Assembly: GCA_021442155.1 (NCBI GenBank)
Contig: CM038221.1
Location: forward strand, 145,815,601-145,879,600
Length of the DNA: 64,000 nucleotides
DNA from: Cymbidium sinense
Lineage: Eukaryota > Streptophyta > Magnoliopsida > Asparagales > Orchidaceae
Direction of reading: 5' to 3'
Below are positions 24,130-37,520 of this stretch, piece after piece. The translations under genes were made by a program, and so were the position numbers. Position 1 is the stretch's first letter. Each line of letters begins with the position of its first letter. Below the pieces are notes generated by a model, which was given only the letters and a program-made list of their open reading frames with translations, made no database searches and was not told the DNA's origin.

Positions 24130-27100
24130 ACCCCATTTTCTTTCCTTAATCCTCTCTTATTTAAGGGTTAATTTATTAATTATCCACTTAATTAATTTTT
24201 AAAAATTCAAAAACAATCTAGAACTTAATTAATCTACTTTGGGTAGATTCTTAGGTGTTCAAAAGCCTAAGTTCAATTAAGGAAATCAAAACCCAACTTA
24301 TATGTGAGGTGTTTTGAAATTACTTAAGTTAAACCCTTAGCTTAATTAACCATTAATCATGAGCCAAATTGTATTAAGCCCTTTTTTCCTAGGTGCATGC
24401 AAATTTAAATTCTTGTGAGGTTTTATGTCATCTCATTGGCTCATAATTACTTGGTTAACTATGCTAAGTGGTGTAGGTAAGGGTTAATTAACATGCTTAA
24501 TTCATACCTTAACCTAATCAAAATATAAAATGAATCTAATCATCTAAAAATTAAATAAAATATCAAACACATGTGGAATGGGTTAGAACAACAAACTCAA
24601 CTCACATTTTCAAAATTAAATCAAATTAAAATCAAACAAAAAAATCATATTAAATAACTTTGATTTATTTTAAGCTTTCTTATTTCATATGTTCTTTAGG
24701 ATTTAATTAAAGTGAATGTGTTTACATGCTTTCATTGCTTTAATTCTTCCCAAACATGTTAAATATGTATGTCATGTGATTTCATGCATCCATACTTTTC
24801 AAAATTCAAATTTAAAATGAAAATATTTACTTTATGTCAAATTTGCATGTGTGGCAAAAGTAAAATATGAGTGGCTATTATCACTATTAAATTCAAATTA
24901 TTTTCAAAATATATGAATCAATTATCAAAATGAAAGTGTGTTACTTATATCTTAATTATAAGCTTGCATGTGTAAGATATAAGGATGTGCTTAGTGTAGG
25001 TTTCCTTTTCTTCTTTAGTATAATTTTGAATAAGATTTGGTAAGATGTATGGTTCATTTGAAAGGAACCTAACACTTGCCTAATTCCATATCCTATTCAT
25101 TGCTATACTATCACTTAAGAAGGATACCTATGCTTGCACATATAAATTGCATAAACAAAATAAATCAATTAACTTTTTGCATTCTTTCTTTTCCATTCAT
25201 TCTTTTGTACACATGTTTGTATTTAAGGAAAGTGGTATATTAGTCTGACAACCCCAAGGTTGTAAGGTTTTAAGTAGCCCTAAGTAGGTCTTGTACCTTA
25301 CACCTCCGTTAACAATGGCTGTACTCACTTATGCCTTTCTTACTTTCATGTGTATGTGAAAATTGGATAAGAAACCCTTTTCTACTTAATGAAAATCATG
25401 CATCATAAACTTTCAAATTTCTTAAATGAATTACTTAGCATGCATCATAAAGTGTGTTAAACATTCTCATTTGTGTATAGATATGCTTAGGATTCATTCA
25501 TATGCATGTTATACATGTTGGGAAAGAAATGAAGTGATGTATGTTTTGTGAATTTGGTTCATTTTATTTAATCTTAAAATGCCTTTCTTTTGAATAGTTT
25601 ATTTAGAGTTCATCTAAACTTAGGATTAATTAAAACACTTAATCAAAATATTCACAAAATAAACTAAAATATGAATCCACTTTAGAAATTACTTAGGTTA
25701 GGAAGGAAAGAGAAGTTCTTTCTCTTTCCTCTCTTCATAACTTAGTAATTAATTGTAGGATTCATTTGAACCAATCAAAACATGAAATAAAATCAACCAA
25801 AATAATTAAATCACTTAAATGAAACCCTCCTCTAAGTTGAACATCCTTCACACTTAGAAAATTCTAACTTAAATCAATAGCTAAGCATACGCAAACCTCC
25901 AATACACACACATTAGGCTAAGTCACCACTTCTAGCTTTAGGTTAGCAGGTATGGTTTGATGTTTGCTTTTATTTTGTGATATATTTTAGACGGATGTTA
26001 GGATGTATGTCATAGAATGAATGGTAGGACATCTTAGTCTAACCATTATTTTTTTTATGTGGGATCTTAAGGGTGCTATAATAAAAATATAAATGCTTTT
26101 TATGGTGCTTATACCCCAAAGCATAATCCAATAGTGGACTTAGTCACCCATGTGTGGGGTGATAAGTCCAATATACATGCTTGGGATTTGGTGATTTGTT
26201 TAGCTAACCTTTGTTTTTGGTGTAGATTTACTTTTTTCCTTTTCATGTAAATTTTTTGCAATTAGATTTTGGAATGATTGTTATGGGGATTAGGATGAGC
26301 ATTGGTCATAAGATCTTATCTTATGCACCATGTGAAGCCTTTGGAGCATCCACCTTCCAACCATCCAAAAGAAGGAACCAAAGAAGAAAGAAGAAAAGAA
26401 GAAGAATGAAGAAATGAAGCTTGAAGACCCCATAATAATGAATTCCTTGCTTAATTATATTTAATTCATTTGTAATCCAGGTGTATAAGGGTAGAGCTCA
26501 GCTACCCAATTTGTTTTTGGTTTGTGTGGTACCACAATGGTCTCTAATTCTTTTGCGATTAACTTTATAAATTGATTGATGATTTATTTAGCTTATGCAT
26601 TAAGTGATATCTTTTTCTAGATTTTTCCTTGCTTTATGTATGGCCTGGATGTGGATTAGGCTCTTAGAAAAAATAAATCTTTACCAAACTAACAACTCAA
26701 AACTAAAATAAAGAACTCATAACCTCACCTAAAGCTTAGGTTTAAAATCAAGATAAAAGAATTAGTAACCCCTTATGGATGAGTATTTCTTTTATAACAT
26801 CATGCACAAATGCATCTTATTTCACTCTTGATTGGAGGGCTTCAACCTTTGCCAGAGAAACTTGGCTTGACCTTTGAGAGCCATGGTGGAAACACACCTC
26901 CTCCCTTCTCACTGATTTTGGCCAATAACTTTATTTCTCATGCATTAGTCATATGAATCCTATTAGCCTGAGTCAAAAATAATTGTCCAAAATAAAATGA
27001 AATTTGAATTGCATTAGATTTAGGTCATTTGAAGCATGTCTTTACATGATCTAGTCTCTTTAGGGAGTGAGTTTAAGGACTTAGTCTCTTTCTAAATAAA

Positions 27101-27953
27101 TAATAGCCTAGTTATCTTGCATAAGCATATGACTTGCCTACATGTATTTAAAATTGTAGGAGTTAGTTAGGCCACCCCGTGCTAAGTCCAAAAGGTGGTT
27201 TGTCCTCTATGGAGGCAAACCAAATACCCATTTTCACCTTAGATTTAGGTTATGCTTTTGGCCCTCGCCAAAGCTCCCTAGATTTAGGTTGCTTTTCCCT
27301 TCCATAAGCAAATTCCTCACCTCTTAGGCATTTCCATAATCTTGTGTTATGGAATCATAAGTCATAAATTTCTAATGAAAAATACAACTCAAATAAATTA
27401 AATCAATTTCAAAAATGCAAATCCCAAGCATAGGATAATTTGTGATGCTCGCTAGGTATCCTAGCATCATAGGAATCTCCTAATTATCTTTCTTTTGGCT
27501 TTGATAATAACTCCCTCTCTTTTATCAATCCCATTTGATCTTTAAAAATGAACCAATCGATTGATAATCCTATCCTATTGAAATCTTTGAAGATAATGAT
27601 CATTTACCTTAATCGAGAGTATTCATAAGGGATCCCATCCCTTAGGATGTAATTAACTATGGGGGGCTTGCTAGGGAAACTTAATGAACCCTTTAAAATA
27701 AACTACTTTACTTTTCATGTAAAGTAGGGAAGAATCTCGGTACATATGCACCCATTGTCCTTAGAGTCCTTATTGAGGTGATTGGGTCCATTAAAGGTAG
27801 TGACTTCTATCTTTCGAGATAGTACACTATTTCCTTGATGACATACGATCACAATAAGAACATAAGTGATCTACGGCATCCAAAAAAGATGAATTTTTAT
27901 ATTCTTGCCTTACACTTACAGATTGAAGGCAACCATATAAGATTTTTTCACCA

Positions 27954-27980
27954 TAGATTTTTCCAACGGGGATGGTTCCT
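27954..27980 (+). promoter_or_regulatory. Decayed primer-binding region of element A
   Basis: TAGATTTTTCCAACGGGGATGG aligns with the primer-binding region of element C (51521-51538), but most of the GCGACTCCGC core has been lost by small deletions. Confidence 0.4.
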
Positions 27981-28480
27981 CTCCATCTTTGGTAAATGAT
28001 CATTCTTTGTATCGATAGTGGGTTTGTACTTTGGTATGAATCGAGACTATCTTTCTTTTTGTTGGCACTTAGCTTATTTCATTCTTAAGTTGAGTTAGCC
28101 AACATCTTTAGTTTTAGGACCTCACCTGTTGGTCTTAAAACTCATTCTCCAATGGGTAAAAAATAAAAAGAAAACATTAAATACTCCTAATTGTCATTTT
28201 ATGATAGAAGGTCATTCTAAAATAATAAAGACAAAATAATTTCATATCTTGCTTTTCAAAAGCACTCTTTCAAAAAATTTAATAAAATCTTATAAAAAAT
28301 TTTATCATATTTAATACTTCTCATAATTGTTACATGTAAAATTTTCAAAATAAAACTAACAAATTTTCAAAAGCACAAATGAACATCTTTTCAATAGATG
28401 AATATTTCATTTTCAAATAAAATGAACAATCATCTTTCCAAAATCAAAATCAAAATTAAACTTTCAAAACTCATATGAAC

Positions 28481-30420
28481 CTTTCATTCAATATACCCAC
28501 AATATTGAATGGAAGTTCATTCAAACAAAACTAAATTTTTCAAAAGCAATGAACATCTTCTTCAATTCATTTTGATGAAGATTTCATGAACAATCATCTT
28601 TCCAAAAGTCAAAATCAAAATCCAATAAAATAAAACTTTCAAAAAAACACACATGAACCTTTCCATTCAATATACTCACACCTATTGAAGGGAAATTTCA
28701 TTTTCGAATAAAATTAAAACTTTCAAAAGCACATATGAACATCTTCATTTAATATACTCAAATTTATTGAATGAAGATTTCATTCCAACTAAAATAATAT
28801 CATTTGGAAATCACATATGAATAAGTTGGAATTCCTCTTTCAAAAGCAATAATCACACAAAATAAATTTCACATTTCAAATAAGATTGATTTCCATTCTA
28901 CATACCAAATTTGTTGAATGGAAGTCCTCTTTCAAAAAATCAAAATCAACAATCATAAATAAAATTTTCAAACACATTTGAACTTCATTTAGCATACCCA
29001 AATTTGCTAAGTGAAGTCTCCAAATCCAAAATCAAAAATTTTCAAACACATTTGTAACTTCATTTAGCATACTCAAATTTTATAAGTGAAGTCTCCAAAT
29101 CCAAAATAAAAAGTTTTCAAACACATTTGGAACCTCATTTAGCATATTCAAATTTCCTAAGTGAAGTCTCCAAACCCAAAATCAAAAATTTTTCAAGAAA
29201 CTTTTTGGAACTTCATCTAACATACTCAAATTTGTTAAGTGAAGTCTCCAAATCAAAATTAAAATTTTTCAAACATATTTGAACTTCATTTAGCATACTA
29301 AATTTGTTAAGTGAAGTCTCCAAATTCAAAATCAAAATTTTTTCAAACACATTTGGAACTTCATTTAGCATACTCAAATTTGCTAAGTGAAGTCTCCAAA
29401 TAAAAAATCAAAAAAATTTTTAAACACATTTGGAACTTCATTTAGCATACAAATTTATTAAATGAAGTCTCCAAATTCAAAAAAAATTTTCAAACATCTT
29501 TGGAACTTCATTTAGCATACTCAAATTTGTTAAGTGAAGTCTCAAATTCAAAATCAAAATTTTCAAACACTTTTGAACTTCATTTAGCATACTCAAATTT
29601 GCTAAGTGAAGTCTCCAAAGTCAAAACCAAAAAAATCTTCAAGCACTTTGGAACTTCATTCTTAGCATACCAAATTTGCTAAGAGAAGTTTCCATTTTCA
29701 AAACCAAACTAAATCAAAATTTTGAACACATCTTTTGAATTTCATTTAGCATATTCAAATTTTTCTAAGTGTTTCCATTTCACAAAACTAAGTGGGACTT
29801 CATCTTAGCATACATATTTGCTAAAGTAAAGTCTCCACTTTCAAACAAAAATAAAAATGAAACACATTAGGATTTCCTTAGCATACCCAAATTTGCTAAG
29901 GATCCTACTCTTTCAAAAATCAAAACATCCAAAAACAAATGAAACACTTAGGATCTTCTTAGCATACTTAAATTTGCTAAGATTCCTATTTTCAAAAATT
30001 AAAAAAACACACTTGGGTTCTTCATTTAGCATACTTAAATTTGCTAAGTGAGAATTTAAATTTTCAAAAATCAAAACAAAAATTCACCAAAAAAAATCAT
30101 TCTCAAAACACTTCACTTAGCATACCCAAATTTGCTAAGTAAAATTCCAAAATCATCAACAAAACAAAATCAATTGACCCTTACTTTAACATACCCAAAT
30201 TTGTTAAAGGAAAGGGTCCTCAAATCAAAAATCTAAATTCAAACAAACATGAACCTATGGAAGCATCCTTCAAAATATTTGAATCCATCTTTCAACATAC
30301 CTAAATTTGTTGAAGTTGATTCATATTCAAAATTCTCTTTAAATCAAATTTAAATCTTCTCAAATCTATTTGAACCCCACTTAACACTTCCAAGTTGTTG
30401 GATGTGGGTTCAAATTTTCA
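28481..30420 (+). repeat. Leader array of ~25 hairpins with complementary stem changes (element A)
   Basis: Units spaced about 70-80 bases apart each form a stem-loop with a near-constant 9-10 base loop, TACYCAAATT. Typical stems are CTTCATTTAGCA / TGCTAAGTGAAG (near 28983, 29359, 29579). Variants keep pairing: CCTTAGCA / TGCTAAGG (near 29876), CTTTAACA / TGTTAAAG (near 30184), TTCAACA / TGTTGAA (near 30292), CATTCAATAT / ATATTGAATG (28485-28511), and ATCTTCATT / AATGAAGAT (near 28741). Linkers between units are A-rich (CAAAATCAAAA). The array sits between the primer site and the first coding region, in what would be the untranslated leader RNA. Element C carries the matching array on the other strand (49080-50990). 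A few units (near 29050, 29121 and 29736) are broken by deletions. Confidence 0.85.
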
Positions 30421-30499
30421 ATTCAAATTCAAAAAATCAACAAAGATAGAATGATCCAAGCTCATTTCATTGCGATTCTCCACATTCGGTATAGTTCAA

Positions 30500-31840
30500 T
30501 TTTTCAATCTTTATACTTTGTCTGAGATGGCAGGCTCACAAAAATTTATTTTCACTTTCCCTATGGCATGGATTTGGCTTTAGACCAAGCCAACTTCCCC
30601 TGATTGGATCATACACACCTTATCCACTTTGGTAGGGATTTGAGGGAGTGATGTGAGGGCACTCCCTCATGATATTAAGTAGGACCATGTGAGAGGAAGC
30701 TCATCTGATTGATCTACCATTTATCGACATCTCCTCACCAAAGAGGAAAGTAGCCCCCACCCCAGCTTCAGTGATAATACCAGCCCAGTGCACCCAGTTT
30801 CTCATGTTGCCCCAAGAGGGCTAGCACCTCTCATATGTACCCTCTAAGGGTAAGGCTCTCCTCGTGGGATTTGCCTCCCCTACTTTTGAGTATGGGTCTA
30901 GCTCACCTCCCATCCTACCACAACATAAAGGAATAAAAATCATGATCAAGCTACCACACTAGATTGCTGGAGATGGAGGCAGCCGCTATTGGAGGAGTTC
31001 CTTGTTATTTCACCACCGGTTACAAACCACATCCTCTCTGGGTCAGAGAGGATGTTAGAGGAGGATTCACATCACCTCCACTGGTCAGCATTAGCCAGAA
31101 GTTACTGTGAGCAGAGGTATCGCCTCCGATCTCTTGCTGTAGGTGAGCTTATGGATGCTGAGTCCAAAGCTCAATTTGACCAGAGATCCATCATCCCCTA
31201 GTGTGGGGAAAACATATCCATGTGAGAGGGCCGAAGAGGCCCATACATCTGCTCACATTACCAGTAGGGAGAGGCAAAGGTTTAGTCGCTAGTCGGCACT
31301 TCGTTTGATGATTTTCCATGCTACCCACCATCATCAATATCATCTTACTTAGGGACCAATCATCATGGGAGGATAGCTCCTATAGAGAGAGTCATGGTGT
31401 CTCCACCACACCGCTTCTACCCTCATCCATCACCGCCAGCCATAGCATCTCTTCCATCAAAGGCCATGAAGGCCATATCCAGGGAGAAGCACACCCCATT
31501 GGTGATCGCTATGGCCGAGGGATCCTACCCATCTACACCACCTATTATGGTGAGGCGACTCTCCTTGACCTTCTACCTGGTGGTGCGGAAGGAGTGGCAC
31601 CCAAGCATCGTGGTCATCCCTTCACCAACTCTCGCCACTAACAAAGATGTGGATGGTGGCTATTTCGTAGATTGCGATGATAGTCCAACCGCACCTGATA
31701 GTGGAACCTAGGAATGTCACCCTTTCATACCTAGTGAGTGATTATCTCTCATCTAGTGAGTACAACCTCATAGATTGACTCAAGAGTAGGTGAGGTCCGG
31801 TGCCTCTCTGCACGATGATCACACCGTCACCAAGATATTT
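30500..31840 (+). pseudogene. ORF1-like region upstream of gag (element A), function unknown
   Basis: Decayed coding-looking sequence between the hairpin array and gag, repeated in element C at 48960-47760. Both copies preserve stretches in changing frames, such as ESKAQFD.RSIIP, GKHIH...REAHTS and EKHTPLVI. This suggests a real protein once lay here, longer than any surviving open frame (70 and 107 codons in this copy). Ogre elements characteristically carry an additional open frame before gag, which this position fits. No known domain was recognised. GC content is higher here than in the LTR and leader, consistent with former coding use. Confidence 0.5.
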
Positions 31841-31849
31841 GTACCAGAT

Positions 31850-33313
31850 TGATTCTCTTAGATGAGATAGTGCACATTATTTCGGAAAAGAAGGAGATCG
31901 GTACAATTGGTCGATGAAGAAAGTTAGCTTGATCCCAATGAAGATGACTTATTGGGAGACTCAGGAGTCTGCATTGACCAGAGGATCTCTTCGTGGAGCA
32001 AAGCCATGGAAGGTGATGAGGTTGATCAAGAAGACGCCTATCATCAACACCTCGACGCTTGAGGTAAGGATGAGCAGATAGATAGGATGACACGGTAGTT
32101 AGAAGACTTGTTAGCAGCCAATACTCAAAATAAGCCCCTAGTTCATCCTACTATTAGTCACTGAGTTAGTGGACCCAACTAAGACCTTACCTCCCGAGCA
32201 AGGCACACTAGCATGTAGAAGGTAGTGGAAAGTACCTCCATACAAGAAAAGATATAAAATCCATGGTTGAGCGAAGTGAAGGAAGCTTGGCTCAAGCCCG
32301 GGAGAGGATCATTCCAAAGGGTTGACCCTACCCTGAGGAATTCGATTCAATCCAATATCCCAAGGGTTTCATACCACCTTCCTTCAAAAGCTTTGATGGT
32401 AGTGGAAACCCAAGGCATCACATAGCACACTTCAGGGCCAATTGTTGCAATGTTGGTGGCAGTGATGCTTTGCTTTTCCACCTCTTCGTTAGTAGCCTAG
32501 CTGGGATTGCTTTCGATTGGTATGTTGAACCGCCCAATAGTTCAAGAAAGATATTTGTCGAAGTTAGAGCAACTCTTCATCAAGAGGTTTGTAGCTCAGA
32601 AAGGGTTAGTAGTGATCTTGTAGCACAACAACACTTGGTGAGTCCCTTGATTATCTTTCCGATGGCATAACTGAGTATGAAATGTGAGCTATGCGAAACA
32701 TGCCATTGAGATTCTTTAAAGAATATCCATGGCCCACCTTCATGCTTAAGGGCTTCACTATCAAGACATTTGAGAAGCTAATCAACAAGGTGCTAGTCTA
32801 CAAGGAGAGGCCAAACAGCCTTTTTCAAGATCGTTGCCTAAAGAAAAGCCACAAAAGGTCTATGAGAAGAAGCTGAGAGCAGTGAAAATGGTAGATAAGG
32901 GGAAGCAACTAGAGATCACCCAAGAGACACAACCTCGAGCCTCCACCTCCTTTGCCACCCGAGGCCCCCACGGCCTCCACAAGAGCCTCCACGGCCAAGA
33001 CCGCCATCTCACCATACACACCACCAATGACACATACTCATCGCTATGGTCCACCTACTCTTTTAGGTAAGCATAATAAACCTTATTCTTTTAAGAGGGA
33101 GGTAATCATGAAGATCTTTAAGAATCTATTAAAGAAACCTGATTTTTAACTACTTGAGCTTAGGAGACCAGAGGAAGTAAGCAAAAGTCATGATCCAAAC
33201 TTTTGCCCCTACCACCATATGTTAGGCCATATTTTGGAGAATTGCTTCACATTTAAGGACTTGCTTGAACATTTCAAGATCGGTGTCGAAGTTATCCCAA
33301 AGGAATAACTTGT
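31850..33313 (+). pseudogene. gag: Tat-type gag, broken and cut by the assembly gap (element A)
   Basis: Structural capsid polyprotein of a Ty3/gypsy element. The clearest open part is 32326-32670, after a stop at 32323-32325: PYPEEFDSIQYPKGFIPPSF, then HHIAHFRANCC and SLAGIAFDWY, the retrotransposon gag core in which an AxxWY-like motif is typical. In another frame, 32691-32876 continues with FMLKGFTIKTFEKLI. The nucleocapsid end (about 33150-33307) reads NFCPYHHMLGHILENC, a C-x2-H-x4-H-x4-C zinc knuckle of the plant Tat form, then FTFKDLLEHFKIGVEVIPKE and a stop. Frameshifts near 32600-32700 and 32830 break it. Protease and later domains of this element are not in the window; they lie in or beyond the gap. 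Confidence 0.85.
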
Positions 33314-33413
33314 NNNNNNNNNNNNNNNNNNNNNNNNNNNNNNNNNNNNNNNNNNNNNNNNNNNNNNNNNNNNNNNNNNNNNNNNNNNNNNNNNNNNNNN
33401 NNNNNNNNNNNNN
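33314..33413. other. Assembly gap (100 N)
   Basis: Exactly 100 N, the usual placeholder for a gap of unknown size. It interrupts element A just after gag and the 3' LTR of element C about 2.3 kb short of its end, so at least the rest of both must be missing if the join is right. Confidence 0.99.
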
Positions 33414-35117
33414 GTTGAATTTTCTAAGTGTGAAGCATGTTCAACTTAGAGGAGGGTTTCATTTAAGTGATTTAATTATTTTGGGTTGATTTTATTTCAT
33501 GTTTTTGATTAGGTTCAAGTGAATCCTACAATTAATTACTAAGTTATAAGAGGGAAAGAGAGAACTTCTCTTTCCTTCCCTAACCTAAGTAATTTCTAAA
33601 GTAGATTTATGTTTTTGGTTTTGTTTAATGAATGTTTTAATTAAGTATTTTAATTAATCCTAAGTTTAGATGAACTCTAAACAAACCTATTTAAGAAAGG
33701 CATTTTAAGATTAAATAAAATGAACTAAATTCACAAAACATACATCACTTCATTTCTTTCCCAACATGTATAACATGCATATGAATGAGTCCTAAACATA
33801 CCTATACATACAAATGAGAATGTTTAACACACTTTATGATGCATGCTAAGTAATTCATTTAAAGAAATTTGGAAGTTTATGATGCATGATTTTCATTAAG
33901 TAGAAAAGGGATTTCTTATCCAATTTTCACACACATGAAAGTAAGAAAGGACATAAGTGAGTACCATTGTTAACCGAGGTGTAAGGTACAAGACCTACTT
34001 AGGGCTACTTAAAGCCTCACAACCTGGGTTGTCTAATATACCACTTTCCTTAAATACAATATGTGTACAAAAAGAAATGAATGGAAAGAAAGAATGCAAA
34101 ATTTGTATTAGTTGATTTATTTTTATTTATGCAATTTATATGTGCCAGCATGGGTATCCTTCTTAACTGATAGTATAGGAATGAATAGGATATGAATTAG
34201 GCAAAAGTGTTAGGTTCTTTTCAAATGAACCATACATCTTACCAAATCTATTCAAAACTATACTAAAAAAGAGAGAAGGAAACCACTAAGCACATCCTTA
34301 TATCTTACTCACATGCAAACTTATAATTAAAATATAAGTAACACTTTTTTGATAATTGATTCATATATTTTGAAAATAATTTGAATTTAATAGTGATAAT
34401 AGCCACTCATATTTTACTTTAGCCAACACATGCAATTTGACATAAAGTAAACATTTTCATTTTAAATTTGATTTTGAAAAGTATGGATGCATGAAACACA
34501 CACATATTTAACATGTTGGGAAGAAGTAATGAAAAGCATGTAAACACATTCACTTTAATTAAATCCTAAAGACAATCTTATGAAATAAGAAAGCTTAAAA
34601 TAAATCAAAGTTTATGATTTTTTTGATTTTGAATTTGATTTAATTTTGAAAATGTGAGTTGAGTTTGTTTCCTAACCCATTCCACATGTGTTTGACATTT
34701 TTTTTAATTTTTAGATGATTAGATTCATTTATATTTTGATTAGGTTAAGGTATGAATTAACATGTTAATTAACACCTACACACCTTAGCATAGTTAACCA
34801 AATAATTATGAGCCAATGAGATGACATAAAACCTTACAAGGAATTTAAATTTGCAATGCACCTAGGAAGAAAAGGGCATAATGCAATTTGGCTCATGATT
34901 AATGGTTAATTAAGCTAAGGGGTTTAACTTAAGTAATTTCAAAACACCCCTCACACATATGAGTTGAGTTTTGATTCCCTAATTGAACTTAGACTCTTAA
35001 ACACCTAAGCATCTACCCAAAGTAGATTAATTAAGTTAGAAAGTTTTAGAATTTTAGAAATTTAAGAGGGTAATTAATGAATTAGCCCTTAATTAAGAGA
35101 GGATTAAGAAAAGGGGG

Positions 35118-35160
35118 TTTAGGGAATAGCTTGGGAAATACCCCAAAATTATTCCCCAAA
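35118..35160 (-). promoter_or_regulatory. Promoter-adjacent inverted repeat in the 3' LTR of element C
   Basis: TTTAGGGAATA pairs with TATTCCCCAAA across a 21-base loop. It is equivalent to 24087-24129 and 55296-55338. Confidence 0.4.
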
Positions 35161-36519
35161 CCTCTATTCATGATCAAACCTTAATCAACTTTAAGGGATT
35201 AAAAATACTAATCAAACCCTTAATTATCCTTAATTACATTAAGGGAGTAATTAGGAAATGCATTTTGCAATTCCCCAATTAAGCCTTCAATAAATCCCAA
35301 GAAAATTAGGGAGGCAAGATCCCCCCAAAACATACCCAAGAAGTTTGGGATTAATGGGATTAATTAAGTGTAATTAGAAAAATTAATATTTTCATTAAAA
35401 CTAAAATCAGAAAAGATACAATTCAAAAACTATTTTTAGAATATTCTAGAAATTATCTTTCAATAGAAATTTACCTCATTTTTTTTATTTAAGGAGATAT
35501 GAATTTTTAAAGTTTAGAGGATTAATTAAAATTAATTAAAACTTAATTAAATCCCTTTAATCACACATACGCAACGCGTCATGTGCTTTCCACGTCACGT
35601 GAATCGTTACTTAAATGTCGTCACCACGATGTGGGGCTGTGGACGCATTTGATCCGCAATTCGATCAAGGATCGAAAAACAAGGAATCACCCGTGGTTTT
35701 AAAAGGATAAATGGATTTTAAAATTCATTTAGTCTCGATCGTCCTTCCAAAATGTGGATGGATGGCGATCATCCTCTTCCTTGAGGATAATGGAGCCATC
35801 TTTAGAAGATTCATGCGATTGAGCTCATTAGATGAAATTTTGCACACACCATCTAACCCCAATAATCCCATCCAATGGATCTCATGCCATGAAACTTTCT
35901 TTCACAAGGACCAACACCTTTAATCTAGTGGTCAAAAATGACATACCTCCGGAGGTGATCACGCTCTCGATTCTGAGGAGCTTCTGGTGATAAGCATTGA
36001 AATTTAGCTCTGAGGTTGGGTAGTTGCTCATACCAACCCCCCTTGCTCTCCTTTTGTGGCTTTGATTGAATTCCTCCTTGCCTTGGGAACTTGAGAGAGC
36101 TTGAAAGCTTGATTTGGTCCCCGAGGAGTGTGCAAAGGAATTGAGTGATTGTAGTGGAGAAGTTGGAATTCAATGAGCTCCCTATTTTGAAAGGATGAAA
36201 ATCGAGAATGGATGATTTCACCCCTGAAAGCTTAGGATCACTCAATGGCTCCTAACACTCTCAACACTCACTCAATGAGCATTTGAATTGAAGTGAATTA
36301 GGGGAGTATATCTCCCTATGGCAATTGGACGTCAAGCTACCTTGCCATTTTGATCCAATTGACATATGGAAAGGTTGTTTGAGTTGTATAGAGGCACATG
36401 GTGGCTTGAAGGAGTGGATTGGTAACCTCCCATGTGCTTCAAATTGAGTGGAAGGAGGTTTTCAATTGGCCAATTTGAGCCAGGGGTCTTTTGGCCTTGG
36501 GTCCATTTTGACCCAAACC

Positions 36520-37520
36520 CATTGGGTTGGGTGCACCACCTCCATAGGGTTCACTTGACCTATTAGAAGGTATCAAGTTGATATGAAGAGGTTTGACCAC
36601 ATGGATTTGACCAAAATTTGTTATTATGGGTAGAATGGTCATTTGTGAATTTTTGAATTTGAATATGTTGGTATGTTGAGAAAATAGGTTTGGCCAAGTT
36701 TCATTGGATTTGGAGTTCATTTGATGGTTTTCATGTTGACCCATTTAGGTCAAAATGGGTCAACTGACCAATTGGTCAAATTGGGTCAAACCAAGGTTGG
36801 GTCAAGTTCATATGACCATTTGAAATGTTTTGGTGGCTTTGGTTTGATTCAATTTGGTTTAGTTTTGAATTTTCATATTTAGGTCAAATGGGTCAAGTTG
36901 ACCAATTTGACCCATTTGACCTATTTGAGCTAGTGGGTAGGTTTGGTTAGTCATATGAAGTGGATTGGTATCTTTATTTCCAATCAATTTTGGTTAAGTT
37001 TGAATTTGGCTCAACATGACCCTTTAGTCAAGTTGGGTTCAAGGTCAATTGGGCTAGGTTAGGTCTAGTCAAGAGGCTTTGGTCAAGTTCAACAAGTGAT
37101 TTGGAATGAACTTGACCCATTGGTTTCAATCAATTTGGCTTAGATCAAGTTTTGACACATTTTGACTTTTTTAGGTCAAGTTCAACTTGGGTCAAGTGGC
37201 CAATTAGGTTAGGCTCAAATGTTGACTTGGTCAAGTTCAAACATAGTCATGAATGAACTTAGATCAATGGTTTCAATCAATTTGGCCTATGGTGGATTTT
37301 GGCTAAGTTTCATTTTGGCTAAGTGTTGACTTGGTCAACCCTTAGTTTGACTTGGTTTGACCCAATTTGATTGATTGATCATCCATGATGATTGTTGATC
37401 ATGATGAGAGGCAGGTGAGTTTGATTCAATCCAATTTGGTTAGAATTTGGCTCATAAGGGTACTTTAGGTCACTTTGGGTCAAGTGAGCCTAAGTGGGTC
37501 AAATGGCTTGGTCAAAGCTT
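36520..37520 (-). promoter_or_regulatory. TTGACC-rich (W-box-like) field in the 3' LTR of element C
   Basis: Same field as at 14500-15480, on the minus strand (seen here as GGTCAA on the plus strand). Confidence 0.45.

Larger units (their letters stand above)
20548..27953 (+). mobile_element. 5' LTR of element A (7.4 kb, Tat/Ogre type)
   Basis: It starts TGTTGACCTC and ends TTTTTTCACCA, next to a decayed primer-binding region. The start is defined by comparison with the 3' LTR of element C, the end by the primer site in element C. In order it holds an AT-rich stretch, the TTGACC field (21700-22560), a promoter-like region near 24070-24130, a long AT-rich part, and a purine-rich GAAGAAAG run near 26370-26420. 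The same layout is found in 51550-59031 on the other strand. Several antisense open frames here (for example 22413-22649) are by-products of the TTGACC repeats. Confidence 0.75.

Noticed and set aside
28481..30420. CRISPR-like array or satellite
   Set aside because: Spacing is regular, but the units are imperfect palindromes with related linkers, in a plant retrotransposon leader. There are no unique spacers and no associated genes.
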